Source: Yersinia enterocolitica
Lineage (GTDB): Bacteria; Pseudomonadota; Gammaproteobacteria; Enterobacterales; Enterobacteriaceae
DNA length: 64,000 bases
Direction of reading: 5' to 3'
Assembly (NCBI GenBank): GCA_002082245.2
Contig: NBTC02000001.1
Coordinates: forward strand, 124,001 to 188,000
The position numbers and the translations under genes are program-made. The notes under the pieces are model-generated. The model ran no database searches, was not told where the DNA came from, and saw only the letters and a list, made by a program, of their open reading frames with translations. Position 1 is the stretch's first letter; every line of letters begins with the position of its first letter. Positions 20,676 to 29,840 of the stretch are shown one piece after another.

Positions 20676-21329
20676 GGCAATATATTTTATTTATATTTTA
20701 ATGTGGTGCTAAATTGATAATTTTTGACCACGTTGTTATTTCCCGGACGGGAAGATCCGATAAGTGGCAGAAGCGGATCTTACCTCCGTGACGGGTTATT
20801 TTTTGCGCAGCATCTATATACAGTGTCTATCCATGTCATATATTTACTATATATGGTGTTTATTGACCGTGGGGGGCTATCCGATAGCGGCGCTTTGGGG
20901 GCTGTTGACGGCGCGGTGGGTGTGATAAGGTTCCGAAAAAGGAAAATAGGGAAAAAGTCGGAACAGAGAAAACGGCGGGTTAGGTAATTGCTAGTAGTGA
21001 CTGTTCTTAGGGTGATTTTTTATGTAGTGATAATTAAATAAGTTATTTTAATAAAATTTATTATTATTTTGCCATTTATTAAATATGAAATAATCAATCA
21101 CACTGACTGTCCAGTGTATTCACTGACGTTAATGACCCATGGAGAAAAAGATGTTTGCGTCTATTACGGGTAAAGAGGGATTTGGGTATCAGTTTGAAAA
21201 GATCCGCACCCCCGGGAAGACCATCTCATCGCTTACGCATACTCATTGTGTACCTCCGGTTCAGATAGCACGGTCGGTAGCGCTTGAGGCGTTGACTAAC
21301 CCTCTCAGCTTGGTAATGTACAATAATTT
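20676..21329. other. Intergenic, no gene recognised
   Basis: An AT-rich stretch around 21000-21100. The short open frames have no ribosome sites or family resemblance. Confidence 0.4.
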
Positions 21330-21422
21330 CCGATCTCCAAGCTGCCTCCTATCAGCATCTGCGCTATGCGCTAAGATAAACTATAAAATTGTAAAAATTT
21401 ACGTTGTAAAACTGTTAATCAT
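21330..21422 (-). pseudogene. cpxA: Eroded 5' end of cpxA
   Basis: The ATG overlaps the cpxR stop (ATGA), as in intact cpxRA. The reading is MINSFTT*IFTIL*FILA, against MINSLTARIFAIFWFTLA expected for enterobacterial CpxA as I recall it. Several positions fit G-to-A type changes (Ala to Thr twice, Trp to stop). A faint DRRQL further on may match the LDSRQL region. No kinase sequence follows, so the sensor is lost. Confidence 0.7.
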
Positions 21423-22114
21423 GTTTCAGATACCATCAAATATCCACGGCCACGCAGGGTCTTAAACCACGGTAGATTATCTTTGCGGTCTGGTAACTTA
21501 CGCCGTAGATTTGAAATGTGCATATCAATGGCGCGGTCAAATGGTGTCAGCCGTTTCCCCAGCACTTCCTGACTAAGATGCTCGCGCGATACCATCTGAC
21601 CAAGATGTTGGGCTAACAGGTAGAGTAAAGTGAATTCAGTTCCTGTCAGTTCCAAAGACTGCCCTTCAAAGCTGGCCTCCTGCCGCCCCGGATTCAATTG
21701 TAGGCAATCAACTTTCAGTGTTGGCGCTCCCTGATCGACATTTTGTTGTTCACTCCAGTTGGAGCGACGTAAGATGGCACGGATACGGGCAACCAGCTCA
21801 CGGTCATTAAACGGTTTTGCCAGATAATCATCAGCACCCAACTCCAGGCCCAGTACCCTGTCCAGCTCACTGCCACGGGCAGTCAGCATAATGACGGGAG
21901 TTAGATAGTTTTGACGCAACTCTTTCAGAGTTTCGATTCCGTTTTTACTCGGCATCATAATATCAAGTAATAACAAATCGATAGAACCGTCCAACAAGTT
22001 TAATGCTTGTTCTCCATTATAAGCAGTAACAACATTAAAACCTTCTATTTCCAGCAACTCTTTCAACAGTGACGTCAATTCGCGGTCATCATCAACTAAT
22101 AGGATTTTATGCAT
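21419..22114 (-). CDS. cpxR: CpxR envelope-stress response regulator
   Basis: 231 aa from ATG 22114 (MHKILLVDDDRELTSLLKEL). The receiver domain has the acidic pocket DDD, the phospho-acceptor Asp in LLLLDIMMPSKNG, Thr in MLTARGSELDRV and Lys in LAKPFNDREL. The C-terminal winged helix contains LTGTEFTLLYLLAQHLGQ and RAIDMHISNLRRKLP. It is near-identical in layout to E. coli CpxR. Upstream in-frame ATG 22222 is not credible. With cpxA decayed, phosphorylation could come only from acetyl phosphate or another kinase (inference). No clear CpxP gene or Cpx box is visible upstream. Confidence 0.96.
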   Translation of the reverse strand: MHKILLVDDDRELTSLLKELLEIEGFNVVTAYNGEQALNLLDGSIDLLLLDIMMPSKNGIETLKELRQNYLTPVIMLTARGSELDRVLGLELGADDYLAKPFNDRELVARIRAILRRSNWSEQQNVDQGAPTLKVDCLQLNPGRQEASFEGQSLELTGTEFTLLYLLAQHLGQMVSREHLSQEVLGKRLTPFDRAIDMHISNLRRKLPDRKDNLPWFKTLRGRGYLMVSET

Positions 22115-22419
22115 AGCTATTTCTCCTCTTAATACAAAATACGTTATCAATTGCTGGTTGCTGGTATTCCATGACCTTAGGAAACCGCGTGAAACGTTAT
22201 TCGTATTTATGTTGCTATACATACTGTAGGTGTAGTCATACTACGTGTCTACTTGTAGTGACGCGCAATAAATGCTCCTGTTCAAACCCATCATCATGCA
22301 ACAATAAAATTGCAGGAAGAGAACTTGGAAGCTCTCGAAGTATTAAATTGTAAAATGGCGCCTGAATCGATCACGGTAGCGCAAATGAATATAAATTCAC
22401 CAATCCGCTAGCCAACGCG

Positions 22420-22700
22420 CGTTGAGCAGGCGTGCCGACAGTTGGCTGAACCTGAAACAGCTGCAGAAAACGCAGGTGCTTATCCTGGACGATATGGGTC
22501 TGGAACCGCTGACTAACGCACAATGTAACGATCTGCTGGAAATAGTACGGACAAAGCAACACCATCGCGGTGAACCAGTTCCCGGTAGATAAGAGACAAA
22601 GGCTGATGGGACCCCGACAACGGCAGACGCCATCCTGGACAGGCTGATGCATAACGGCCACAGACTGGTACTGCAGGGTGAATTGATGAGGTTTATTTAA
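22420..22700 (+). pseudogene. IS21-family IstB helper ATPase remnant
   Basis: Contains QKTQVLILDDMGLEPLT followed by CNDLLEIVRTKQHH, then after frame breaks TTADAILDRLMHNGHRL and LQGELMR. These match the Walker B region and C-terminus of IstB proteins. Frameshifts and stops make it inactive. Confidence 0.75.
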
Positions 22701-22942
22701 ACCCAGAGAAAGAGGTCGCCTAAATTCAAAATGTAAGCGACAACTACCTTGATACTTACCGAGAAACACTGTTCGAACTTCGATGCCAATCCGTGATCGC
22801 TCAGAGTGAAATACGCATTTAAGCGGGATACTTACAGCATTGGTCTGATTTACATCAATAAATACCACAAAAGGCTGAATTTTATCGCCGAGTAAACCGG
22901 GAACGGAAGCAAATTGCCAGGAGAAAGCAGGGTGATATCTAT

Positions 22943-22978
22943 TTCCTGCGGGGTTATTACCTAATAACCCCGCAGGAA
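22943..22978. repeat. 36-bp perfect palindrome with 2-nt loop
   Basis: Arms of 17 bp (core CCTGCGGGGTTATTA) surround CC and their exact complement follows. It is near the end of a decayed IS region. It could form a long hairpin; a short A-run (AAAAAA) follows about 23 bp later. Function unknown. Confidence 0.6.
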
Positions 22979-23160
22979 TCTATAAGGATAAGATAAATAA
23001 AAAAACAGCCTAAAATACGGTATTCACCTGATTGTCGGAGGTAAATCATTATTGCAATATATGTCTTGAGTATCGGCTCTTGCTGGGACGATATACTGCT
23101 TATGATGCTGTGAGTTGTAACTTTCTGACATTTTCCTATAAATATCTGTCAGGTTTTCTC

Positions 23161-23196
23161 GGTCAGCCACAACAGAGGGCTGACCGGGATTTTTTT
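23161..23196 (+). terminator. Rho-independent terminator
   Basis: Stem GGTCAGCC / GGCTGACC followed by seven T on the plus strand. It lies upstream of the DUF2442 gene. No intact gene precedes it on the plus strand, so its parent gene has probably decayed. Confidence 0.75.
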
Positions 23197-23322
23197 ATTC
23201 GAAACACAATTTGACTTGTTGTGTGTTCATAGACGATTATGAAATGGTGGCCTATGAATAGACTGTAACCCAGGCTTATCAACAGTGTTGTTGTTCCTGA
23301 AATCTGTTTGAGGAGGCAGGGA

Positions 23323-23574
23323 ATGAGTATTTCTGCTAAAAGTGTGAAATTCGATAAATACAATATGTGGGTTACGCTGAGCGATGCCCGCACATTGGGC
23401 GTACCACTAACATGGTTCCCCAAACTTATGCATGCAAGCCCTGAAGCTCGCACTCACTTTAAGCTTAGCGCCCGAGGCATTCATTGGGACGAACTGAATG
23501 AAGATATTTCAGTGGAAAGTCTTTTGGCCGGTAGTAGGATGGTAACTTCCCCCCCCACCTTCGCTCACTGTTAA
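23323..23574 (+). CDS. DUF2442 family protein
   Basis: 83 aa from ATG 23323 with AGGAGG just upstream. MSISAKSVKFDKYNMWVTLS, then GVPLTWFPKLMHASPEAR and GIHWDELNEDISVESLLAG, is the full DUF2442 signature. These proteins often pair with a DUF4160 partner in toxin-antitoxin-like loci; no such partner is seen upstream here. A tract of eight C at 23549-23556 lies in the last codons and alters only the tail. Confidence 0.85.
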   Translation: MSISAKSVKFDKYNMWVTLSDARTLGVPLTWFPKLMHASPEARTHFKLSARGIHWDELNEDISVESLLAGSRMVTSPPTFAHC

Positions 23575-23737
23575 CTAATGAGCGAAATTTTATATAACGT
23601 TTTTATTTTTCCCGTAAATTCAATTGTGGAATATTGAAAATCCGTAGTCTGGATGAAAAATTAACTCTTTTATTAGAGTGATAAATACATATTAACACAT
23701 GGCAGAACTTGCATAACCTGCCTATCGAGGTGTCTCT

Positions 23738-24427
23738 ATGTCACACATTGATTTAAGCCTCCCTCATCTGGCTCGCAGAATTGATAATAAATACCAATCA
23801 ACTCAAAATGGGCCTATCAACAGTAGTCAAACTCAAAAAACCGTTGAAGCATTTCTGGCAAACCCAACAAGTGCCACAGCAAGTATAGGCAACAGCCTGG
23901 GGGAACAAATTATATCAAAAATGGCCAAAAATCCAAACCTGATAGACACAACGCCGTCTACATTCACTCTTAGGTTGAACGGGGTAAAATATCGTATTTA
24001 CAACCTCACCGACGAGTCGCAAATGAAACGCTTTCAATCCGGGGAGTCTATAGATTTTATCAACTCTAAAGGGGAGAATAAATCATTTAAATTTGAATCT
24101 CGGGATAACGCATCACAAGATGCGATATTTACCTGCCCTGCAACCTTATTCACACCTAATTTTCTCCATTTTCTTTCAGAAACTGCCCACAAATATGTAT
24201 CCCAAAGTTCTTCTCCCCAAGGCCAAGAGCTCGGCCGTTTTGACAAATTATTATTGTCTGAAGGGTGGGATTATAAGAATGAAACACTTGTGGGTAACTT
24301 TAAAGAATTACTTTCAAATTTTAAACAGATTTGTTCAAATCTAACTCCCCCTTCCGTTGATTCTGTACAATCAAATTCAGCTACTACCCAACACAGCAGT
24401 TCCACTCACGATATACACGGTAAGTAA
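23738..24427 (+). CDS. Unknown 229-aa protein, possible secreted effector
   Basis: Starts MSHIDLSLPHLARRIDNKYQ after the ribosome site GAGGTG. It is rich in Ser, Asn and Thr, with a low-complexity polar C-terminus (SVQSNSATTQHSSSTHD). It has no membrane segment, signal peptide or recognised fold. The soluble Ser/Asn/Thr-rich N-terminal 60 residues and isolated AT-rich context resemble type III effectors, but no translocation motif is seen. Function not assigned. Confidence 0.6.
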   Translation: MSHIDLSLPHLARRIDNKYQSTQNGPINSSQTQKTVEAFLANPTSATASIGNSLGEQIISKMAKNPNLIDTTPSTFTLRLNGVKYRIYNLTDESQMKRFQSGESIDFINSKGENKSFKFESRDNASQDAIFTCPATLFTPNFLHFLSETAHKYVSQSSSPQGQELGRFDKLLLSEGWDYKNETLVGNFKELLSNFKQICSNLTPPSVDSVQSNSATTQHSSSTHDIHGK

Positions 24428-24501
24428 GTAAGCCTAAGTAAACTGCCACACATCATACAGTGTGGTTCTCTATCTGTTGAAGTTAAAAACAGCTAACGCC
24501 A

Positions 24502-24714
24502 TTGCAAACGGAATGTGTTTATATCAACGCTATAACTCAGATTATTAATGAGAATGCAATAAACATCTGTTCAGTTCGCGACAACTTCTTCGATTTTCGT
24601 CACTCGGTCAGTGAGCTACAGGAGATAGAAACGCAGGCTCGTTATATCGAAGATAACCTGATACTGTTGAACTGTCGGCATATCTCTGGCTGGATAGCGA
24701 AAAATTTCTGCTAA
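24502..24714 (+). CDS. Short ORF of unknown function
   Basis: 70 codons (QTECVYINAITQIINENAIN to SGWIAKNFC). No clear ribosome site. It may be the tail of a decayed gene. Low confidence. Confidence 0.25.
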   Translation: MQTECVYINAITQIINENAINICSVRDNFFDFRHSVSELQEIETQARYIEDNLILLNCRHISGWIAKNFC

Positions 24715-24819
24715 ATTATCGTCATCCAAAAATGTTACAATAGAATGACTAGCGCGATAAACGGCTTTCTCGCATTAATGAAAATGAAGAGAAGACGAAA
24801 AACAGAAGGTCCCAGTTTC

Positions 24820-24995
24820 TTCGGCGGCCAACAAATAAAATTGTTGTGCTGGTGACAATCCATCACCAGCACGGCGATGAAGTTGTCCTTTGCGTATCAT
24901 CTAGACCAGTTCGATATCTGCCACCACGGTCTGTGCCCTCCGAAAGAATTTGAATCCCAGTATCCGTCGTATCTGACGTTTGATATTTTGGTTAT
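24820..24995 (-). mobile_element. Diverged IS6-family remnant
   Basis: Matches the transposase 3' region of the IS6 copies (tail around FYLLAA and the RAQTILAGIEL segment) with many substitutions and no intact frame. It is an older relative than the identical copies. Confidence 0.65.
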
Positions 24996-25086
24996 CTGCC
25001 CCATTCCCAGTCGAAAGGCAACAAAGTGACCCACTGGCCAGACCCGGATAAAATCACCGTTCTGGCCCTACTGGAGCTCCCGTTGC

Positions 25087-25150
25087 ATGCAGCGAAAACA
25101 TCTGACTCAGAAAGAACGGTTCTACATCGAAAAACGACGGGGGGGGGACG
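25087..25150 (+). pseudogene. IS30-like transposase N-terminal remnant
   Basis: MQRKHLTQKERFYIEKRR resembles the N-terminal HTH start of IS30 transposases. It then runs into a G-rich tract and the IS6 end at 25155. Confidence 0.45.
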
Positions 25151-25154
25151 GGGT

Positions 25155-25963
25155 GGTTCTGTCGCATTAAGGCGTCGTCAGGTAACATGCTGTTTTTTTA
25201 CGATGTTGCCTGCCCATGTCTCTCATCCGAAAAGCCTTCCGTCGCCTGCATTACCCCACTGATGTTATCGCTCAGTGTGTTCGCTGGTATCTCGCTTATG
25301 CCCTGAGCCTGCGTAACCTCGAAGAGATGATGGCAGAGCGCGGTATTCTTGTTGACCACTCCACTCTGCATCGTTGGGTTATCCGCTTGGTACCGTTGTT
25401 AGATAAGGTTTTTCGCCGACACAAGCACACAGTAGGTCGGCGGTGGCGCATGGATGAAACCTACATCAAAATCAAAGGCCAGTGGAAGTATCTGTATCGG
25501 GCGGTCGATACAGCAGGTCACACCATCGACTTTTTGCTGACCGCCAAACGGGACTCTGCAGCCGCATTACGCTTCTTTCGCAAGGCTATTCGCCATCACG
25601 GCGAACCCGAGGTTGTCACTATCGATAAAAGTGGGGCTAACACCGCAGCTTTGGCCACGCTCAACGCCGACAAACCCGATGAGGAAGCGATTACCGTCAG
25701 GCAAAGTAAGTACCTGAACAACCTGATTGAGCAAGATCACCGAAATATCAAACGTCGGAGTCGACCGATGCTGGGATTCAAATCGTTTCGGCGGGCACAA
25801 ACGATCCTGGCCGGCATCGAACTGAGCAACATGATACGAAAAGGGCAATATCAACATCCGCAAAGTGAGGGATTGTCACTCGCGGAACAATTCTATTTGC
25901 TGGCTGCCTAAATAACCGACAACGCAACTTTGGCCAACTTCATGTCACTAATGCGACAAAGCC
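25155..25963 (+). mobile_element. IS6-family element, copy B
   Basis: 809 bp with ends GGTTCTGTCGCATTA and TAATGCGACAAAGCC. The right flank is GCCAGGAT within IS66 tnpB. The same 8 bp in inverted orientation flanks copy C at 36412, which links the two copies. Confidence 0.93.
25216..25911 (+). CDS. IS6-family transposase
   Basis: 231 aa, intact. The zinc-like N-terminal region is reduced. The HTH segment is YALSLRNLEEMMAERGILVD. DDE residues fall in WRMDETYIKIKG, VVTIDKSGANTAAL and NNLIEQDHRNIKRRSRP. The sequence is the same as in copies C, D and E, so recent spread is likely. Confidence 0.95.
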   Translation: MSLIRKAFRRLHYPTDVIAQCVRWYLAYALSLRNLEEMMAERGILVDHSTLHRWVIRLVPLLDKVFRRHKHTVGRRWRMDETYIKIKGQWKYLYRAVDTAGHTIDFLLTAKRDSAAALRFFRKAIRHHGEPEVVTIDKSGANTAALATLNADKPDEEAITVRQSKYLNNLIEQDHRNIKRRSRPMLGFKSFRRAQTILAGIELSNMIRKGQYQHPQSEGLSLAEQFYLLAA

Positions 25964-26069
25964 GCCAGGATGCGTTGAGGGTCTCTTGGACGTATTGCGT
26001 CAGTGTGTCGATCCCGCGGCGCATATCGACGGGTTTGACGGCCAGGAACAGGTGTTCAGGCTTGAGCAT
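25964..26069 (-). pseudogene. tnpB: IS66 TnpB, N-terminal part
   Basis: MLKPEHLFLAVKPVDMRRGI continues to QETLNAS, where IS6 copy B cuts it. The frame continues exactly at 36412 with WHEGAAFVFANKPKTRIKVL. Confidence 0.88.
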
Positions 26070-26373
26070 AGTTGAGGGCCTTGAAGATATCACCCAGTTG
26101 AGCGGGTTGGCAGGCCACTCTGCAGCCCCCGGGGAGGTAAAGCATGACCGGGTCGGTCAACGAATCAATCGGTAAAGGTCGTGCTATCTGAACCGGGAGG
26201 ACGGAGGGCAGTCCGGGAGAGGGATTATATTTATTTTTTGTTTGGGAAGGCCAGTGCTTGAAGGTCCCCTCACTGATCCCCTGAGATTGACAGTACTGAC
26301 GGCGAGTCAGCCCGCTGGCCCGCCATGCCTCAAGGTGGTGTATTTTACACTCAGGGGTATAGTGTTTAGGCAT
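26056..26373 (-). CDS. tnpA: IS66 accessory protein TnpA
   Basis: 105 aa from MPKHYTPECKIHHLEAWRAS, an HTH protein with GLTRRQYCQSQGISEGTFKHW. An upstream ATG at 26397 is in frame (MFIRRRSK). The end overlaps the tnpB start, as is normal in IS66. It is complete. Confidence 0.85.
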   Translation of the reverse strand: MPKHYTPECKIHHLEAWRASGLTRRQYCQSQGISEGTFKHWPSQTKNKYNPSPGLPSVLPVQIARPLPIDSLTDPVMLYLPGGCRVACQPAQLGDIFKALNYAQA

Positions 26374-26453
26374 TTTACTTCTCCGTCTGATGAACATAAC
26401 GGCATGTTACCTGGACGAAAATTAATTGGAATGTGAGTTCACCGTAGTATTAC

Positions 26454-26730
26454 TGCGCTGGAAGACCAGCTCGCCCTGGTTTTGCAAGGCCTCTGCTGTG
26501 TCACCATAAAATTGAATGTCACCGGTACCATTCACCACCGTCTGACCGGTCAATAGACCGCTTACGCCGTTCACCAATAAAACCCCGTCATCATTAACGG
26601 TGGTGTTGTTGACGGTACCGCCGCGGACCTCCATCAGTCCACCACTATTGATGGTGGTGCCGTTGGCAACACTACGACTACCAACGACATCCATCTGTCC
26701 ACCACTATTGATGATGGTGTCGTTTTCGTC
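26454..26730 (-). pseudogene. Autotransporter passenger fragment (AIDA-like repeats)
   Basis: Repeats such as TIINSGGQMDVVGSRSVANG, TTINSGGLMEVRGGTVNN and TTVNDDGVLLVNG, then QTVVNGTGDIQFYGDT, form the beta-helix passenger of self-associating autotransporters. One end is joined in frame to the N-terminus of an ISAs1 transposase, the other to the IS66 end. It may be the missing passenger of the barrel at 11627-12504, but this cannot be proved here. Confidence 0.8.
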
Positions 26731-26880
26731 TCCGAAATCTTTGATATCTTTCCATCCTGCGGCTCCTGATACGACAGCGCAAACCGTCAGGAATATGATA
26801 TCGAGGAAATCGTATTTCACGTTGATATTGCGACGAGGGTCATCCAGCGTTGAAAAGTGGTCAATGAAACACATTGGCAT
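26731..26880 (-). pseudogene. ISAs1-type transposase, N-terminal 50 codons
   Basis: MPMCFIDHFSTLDDPRRNIN to WKDIKDFG is the start of an ISAs1 (H-repeat-like) transposase, different from the one at 12588. It is fused in frame to autotransporter passenger repeats. The left-end sequence containing TTTAGTTCATTAAAAACTGC is at about 26927 upstream. Confidence 0.75.
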
Positions 26881-27246
26881 TATCTCTCTGATTATTAAGA
26901 TAATGGTATGATCCCACGGGGGGCATTTAGTTCATTAAAAACTGCGATCTTGTCCTGACCGTACTATTACCATCGACCAGTTGAACTCACAGGTGAAATC
27001 TGACGGGTGTAATCATGCAGTGAGTTCTACAGATTTCACGTAGCGTCACCGGTCAAAAATGAGGGAAGGGGCTTTAATTTGTAGTTTTTGCTATTTGTAG
27101 TTAAAATATGGATCATAGGGAACTAGACTCAGCATAATGGATTACGGGCGGGATTTATTTTAACCCTTAGCGCGTATTGTTTTTATGAATAATTTTCATT
27201 TAACATAATCATGATTATGCGCACCAAGGTTGTAAGTCCCATTTGA

Positions 27247-28757
27247 TAATGTCACTTTTTAGCTAGTTTATAATGTCACCCAGATACGGCGCATTTTCCA
27301 CCTTTCTGGGAGATCTCTTCTGATGCTGGTAACCATGTCCAATAAAGAACTTCACCGCTTGCCGGTGATCCAGGCCGTTGTTGAAAAGCGCCTGCGTCGC
27401 CGTGATGCCGCCTCTCAGTTGGATCTCACAGAACGTCAGGTACAACGTCTGATGAACCGCTTCAGGGAATCCGGTGCTGCCGGGCTGACGAACAGCCGTC
27501 GCGGTTTGCCCGGAACTCATCGCATTGATATTGCACTGCGCCATCGGATACTGACGCTGCTACGTGAAAATTACGTCGGTTTCGGGCCCACACTTGCCGC
27601 AGAAAAGCTTCAGGAGCGCCATGGGATTTCCGTTTCTGTCGAGACGTTGCGCTGCTGGATGACTGCCGACGGTCTCTGGGTGCCGCATGCCCATCGGCGA
27701 CCGCGAGTTTATCAGCCCCGTTATCGACGCGACTGTTTGGGTGAACTCATTCAAATCGACGGTTCACACCACGACTGGTTTGAAGGACGTGCCTCCAAGT
27801 GCTGCCTGTTGGTTTACATCGATGATGCCACCGGTCGCCTGATGCATCTGCGATTTTGTCAGAGCGAATCAGCCTTCGACTACATGCTGGCAACGCGCGA
27901 GTACGTGGATAAACACGGCAAGCCGGTGGCGTTTTATAGCGACAAGCATGCTGTGTTCAGAGTCAGCCAGGCTGAGACTCGTCGGACCGGCATGACTCAG
28001 TTCGGACGTGCGTTGCATGATCTCAATATTGAACTGATATGTGCTAACAGCAGCCAGGCTAAGGGGCGCGTCGAGCGTGCCAACCTGACGCTGCAGGATC
28101 GGCTGATTAAGGAGATGCGGCTGGAAAACATCAGTGGCATTGACGCGGCCAATGCGTGGCTGGACGTTTTTATTCGCGACTTTAATCGTCGATTCGCCAG
28201 ACCCGCAACCTACCCGAAAGACCTCCATCGACCTGTCAGCGAGAACCGCTCAGAGCTGGATGATATTTTTGCCTGGCAGACGCTGCGTACGCTCTCAAAA
28301 TCGTTGACCTTTCAATATGATAAGATGCTTTATCTTGTTGAACCCTCGGGGGAAAATGCGCATATTGCGGGTGAGAAAATCCTGGCTTTTGACTATCCGG
28401 ACGGCACGCTGGCGTTCCGCTATGGCAACAGAACGCTGAAGTATCAGGTATTCGACAAGCTGGCCTGTATCGATCAGGGCCGCATTGTGGACAACAAGCG
28501 ACTGGGGGCAGTTCTGAAATTAGCGCAGGAAAAGCAGGACGAACTCGAGACAGCGGGGAAAAGAAATCGCAGCCAACATATGCCTAAAAGGCGTGCTCAG
28601 GTTCAGGAACAACTGAGGGCAATGAACCCGGTACTTGCCGACCCGCCCCTGTTCAAACCCAGTCTGAAAAGATGACCTGACTGCCCTTTTCTCTTCAGAA
28701 TTTGGATAAAAAGTGACATTCAAAAATGGGAAATCAGGGTGACATTTTAAACTGGGA
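27247..28757 (+). mobile_element. ISNCY-family element (approximate ends)
   Basis: TGTCAC-type repeats flank the gene: AATGTCACTTTTTAGC and AATGTCACCC at the left, AAAAGTGACATTC and GGGTGACATTTTAAACT at the right. Exact termini are not certain. Confidence 0.65.
27323..28675 (+). CDS. ISNCY-family transposase
   Basis: 450 aa. The N-terminal HTH is RRRDAASQLDLTERQVQRLM; the DDE core shows GELIQIDGSHHDWFEGRA, FYSDKHAVFRVS and SSQAKGRVERANLTLQDRLI. It appears intact. ATG 27335 (MSNKELHRLPV) is an alternative start. Confidence 0.92.
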   Translation: MLVTMSNKELHRLPVIQAVVEKRLRRRDAASQLDLTERQVQRLMNRFRESGAAGLTNSRRGLPGTHRIDIALRHRILTLLRENYVGFGPTLAAEKLQERHGISVSVETLRCWMTADGLWVPHAHRRPRVYQPRYRRDCLGELIQIDGSHHDWFEGRASKCCLLVYIDDATGRLMHLRFCQSESAFDYMLATREYVDKHGKPVAFYSDKHAVFRVSQAETRRTGMTQFGRALHDLNIELICANSSQAKGRVERANLTLQDRLIKEMRLENISGIDAANAWLDVFIRDFNRRFARPATYPKDLHRPVSENRSELDDIFAWQTLRTLSKSLTFQYDKMLYLVEPSGENAHIAGEKILAFDYPDGTLAFRYGNRTLKYQVFDKLACIDQGRIVDNKRLGAVLKLAQEKQDELETAGKRNRSQHMPKRRAQVQEQLRAMNPVLADPPLFKPSLKR

Positions 28758-28874
28758 TAGACAAAGGTTGTAGTAGCTCAATAGTAGTGTCCGCCTGTAG
28801 CTCAATTCACGTGACCGCGATATGGTGAGTCTCACGGAGTCGTTTTTCATCAGTAAAAACTACCGGAGATTGCC

Positions 28875-29484
28875 ATGTGCGCAGAAAGCTCAGGAATGTT
28901 TACCTTGAAAGAGATCAACCGCGTCAAAATTATCCAGGATGTCATCGAGCGCCGGATGACCACGCACCGCGCAGCTGAACACCTTGGGATCAGCGACAGA
29001 CAATGCCGCCGGCTTCTGGTGCGTTACCGTGAAGAAGGTCCGCTCGGTATGGCCAACCGGCGACGTGGCATGCGGGGTAACCGGCAACTTATGCCCGGGC
29101 TTGCCGATCAGGCTCTGGAACTTATCAGAACGCGCTATGCCGATTTCGGTCCGACACTCGCGCAGGAAAAACTCGCAGAGCTCCACGGTCTGATCCTCGG
29201 TAAAGAGACCGTGAGGCGCATTATGACGCGTGCGGGTCTCTGGGTTCCCCGTAAACAACGGGCAGCCAGGATCCATCAACCCCGTTACCGGCGCCCGTGT
29301 ACTGGTGAGCTGATACAAATAGATGGCTGCGATCATGAGTGGTTCGAAGATCGTGGCCCGGCCTGTACCGCTCTGGTCTATGTTGATGATGCAACCAGCA
29401 AAATTATGGAGCTTCTGTTCGTCCAATCAGAGTCCACGTTCTCTTATTTTGAAGCCACGCGACGCTACATCGACAAACACGGTA
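28875..29484 (+). pseudogene. ISNCY-family transposase, 3'-truncated
   Basis: About 200 codons of a second, diverged ISNCY transposase (FTLKEINRVKIIQDVIERRM, GELIQIDGCDHEWFEDRG, TRRYIDKHG), stopped by the IS3 end at 29485. No continuation of this gene is found in the window. Confidence 0.85.
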
Positions 29485-29537
29485 TGAACCGCCCCGGGGA
29501 TCCTGGAGACTAAACTAGTCGTTAAAAGGAAACTCAA

Positions 29538-29840
29538 ATGTCATCAAATCGTTATTCACCTGAATTACGCGAACGGGCAGTGAGATTGGTTTTGGATCAC
29601 CGCGGCGAGTATTCGACGGAGCTTGACGCTGTCAGAGCGATTGCCCCGAAAATCGGTTGTCATGCTGACACTTTGCGCGCCTGGATGCGTCAGCATGAAC
29701 AACATACCCCTTCACCAACAACGGCTCTAACAACCAATGAACGCCTGCGCCTAAAAGAGTTAGAGCGCGAGAACCGTGAACTGCGCCGCAGCAACGATAT
29801 CTTGCGTCAGGCTTCAGCGTATTTTGCCCAGGCGGAGCTC
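29538..29840 (+). pseudogene. IS3-family OrfA, 3' end split by IS110
   Basis: Same protein as at 19421-19723, running into IS110 after AYFAQAEL. The native end DRHWKK-stop lies beyond IS110 at 31268-31288. Confidence 0.85.

Larger units (their letters stand above)
25964..26453 (-). mobile_element. IS66-family element, left part
   Basis: The IS66 terminal repeat (GTAATACTACGGTGAACTCA on the minus strand) begins at 26453. tnpA and the start of tnpB follow, cut by IS6 copy B. The missing right part is at 36412-38354. Confidence 0.88.

Noticed and set aside
22115..22222. N-terminal extension of CpxR
   Set aside because: CpxR proteins begin at MHKILLVDDD or similar; the extra 36 residues are not conserved.
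22371..22868. A 165-codon minus-strand frame
   Set aside because: It is antisense to the IstB remnant; no start signal or similarity.
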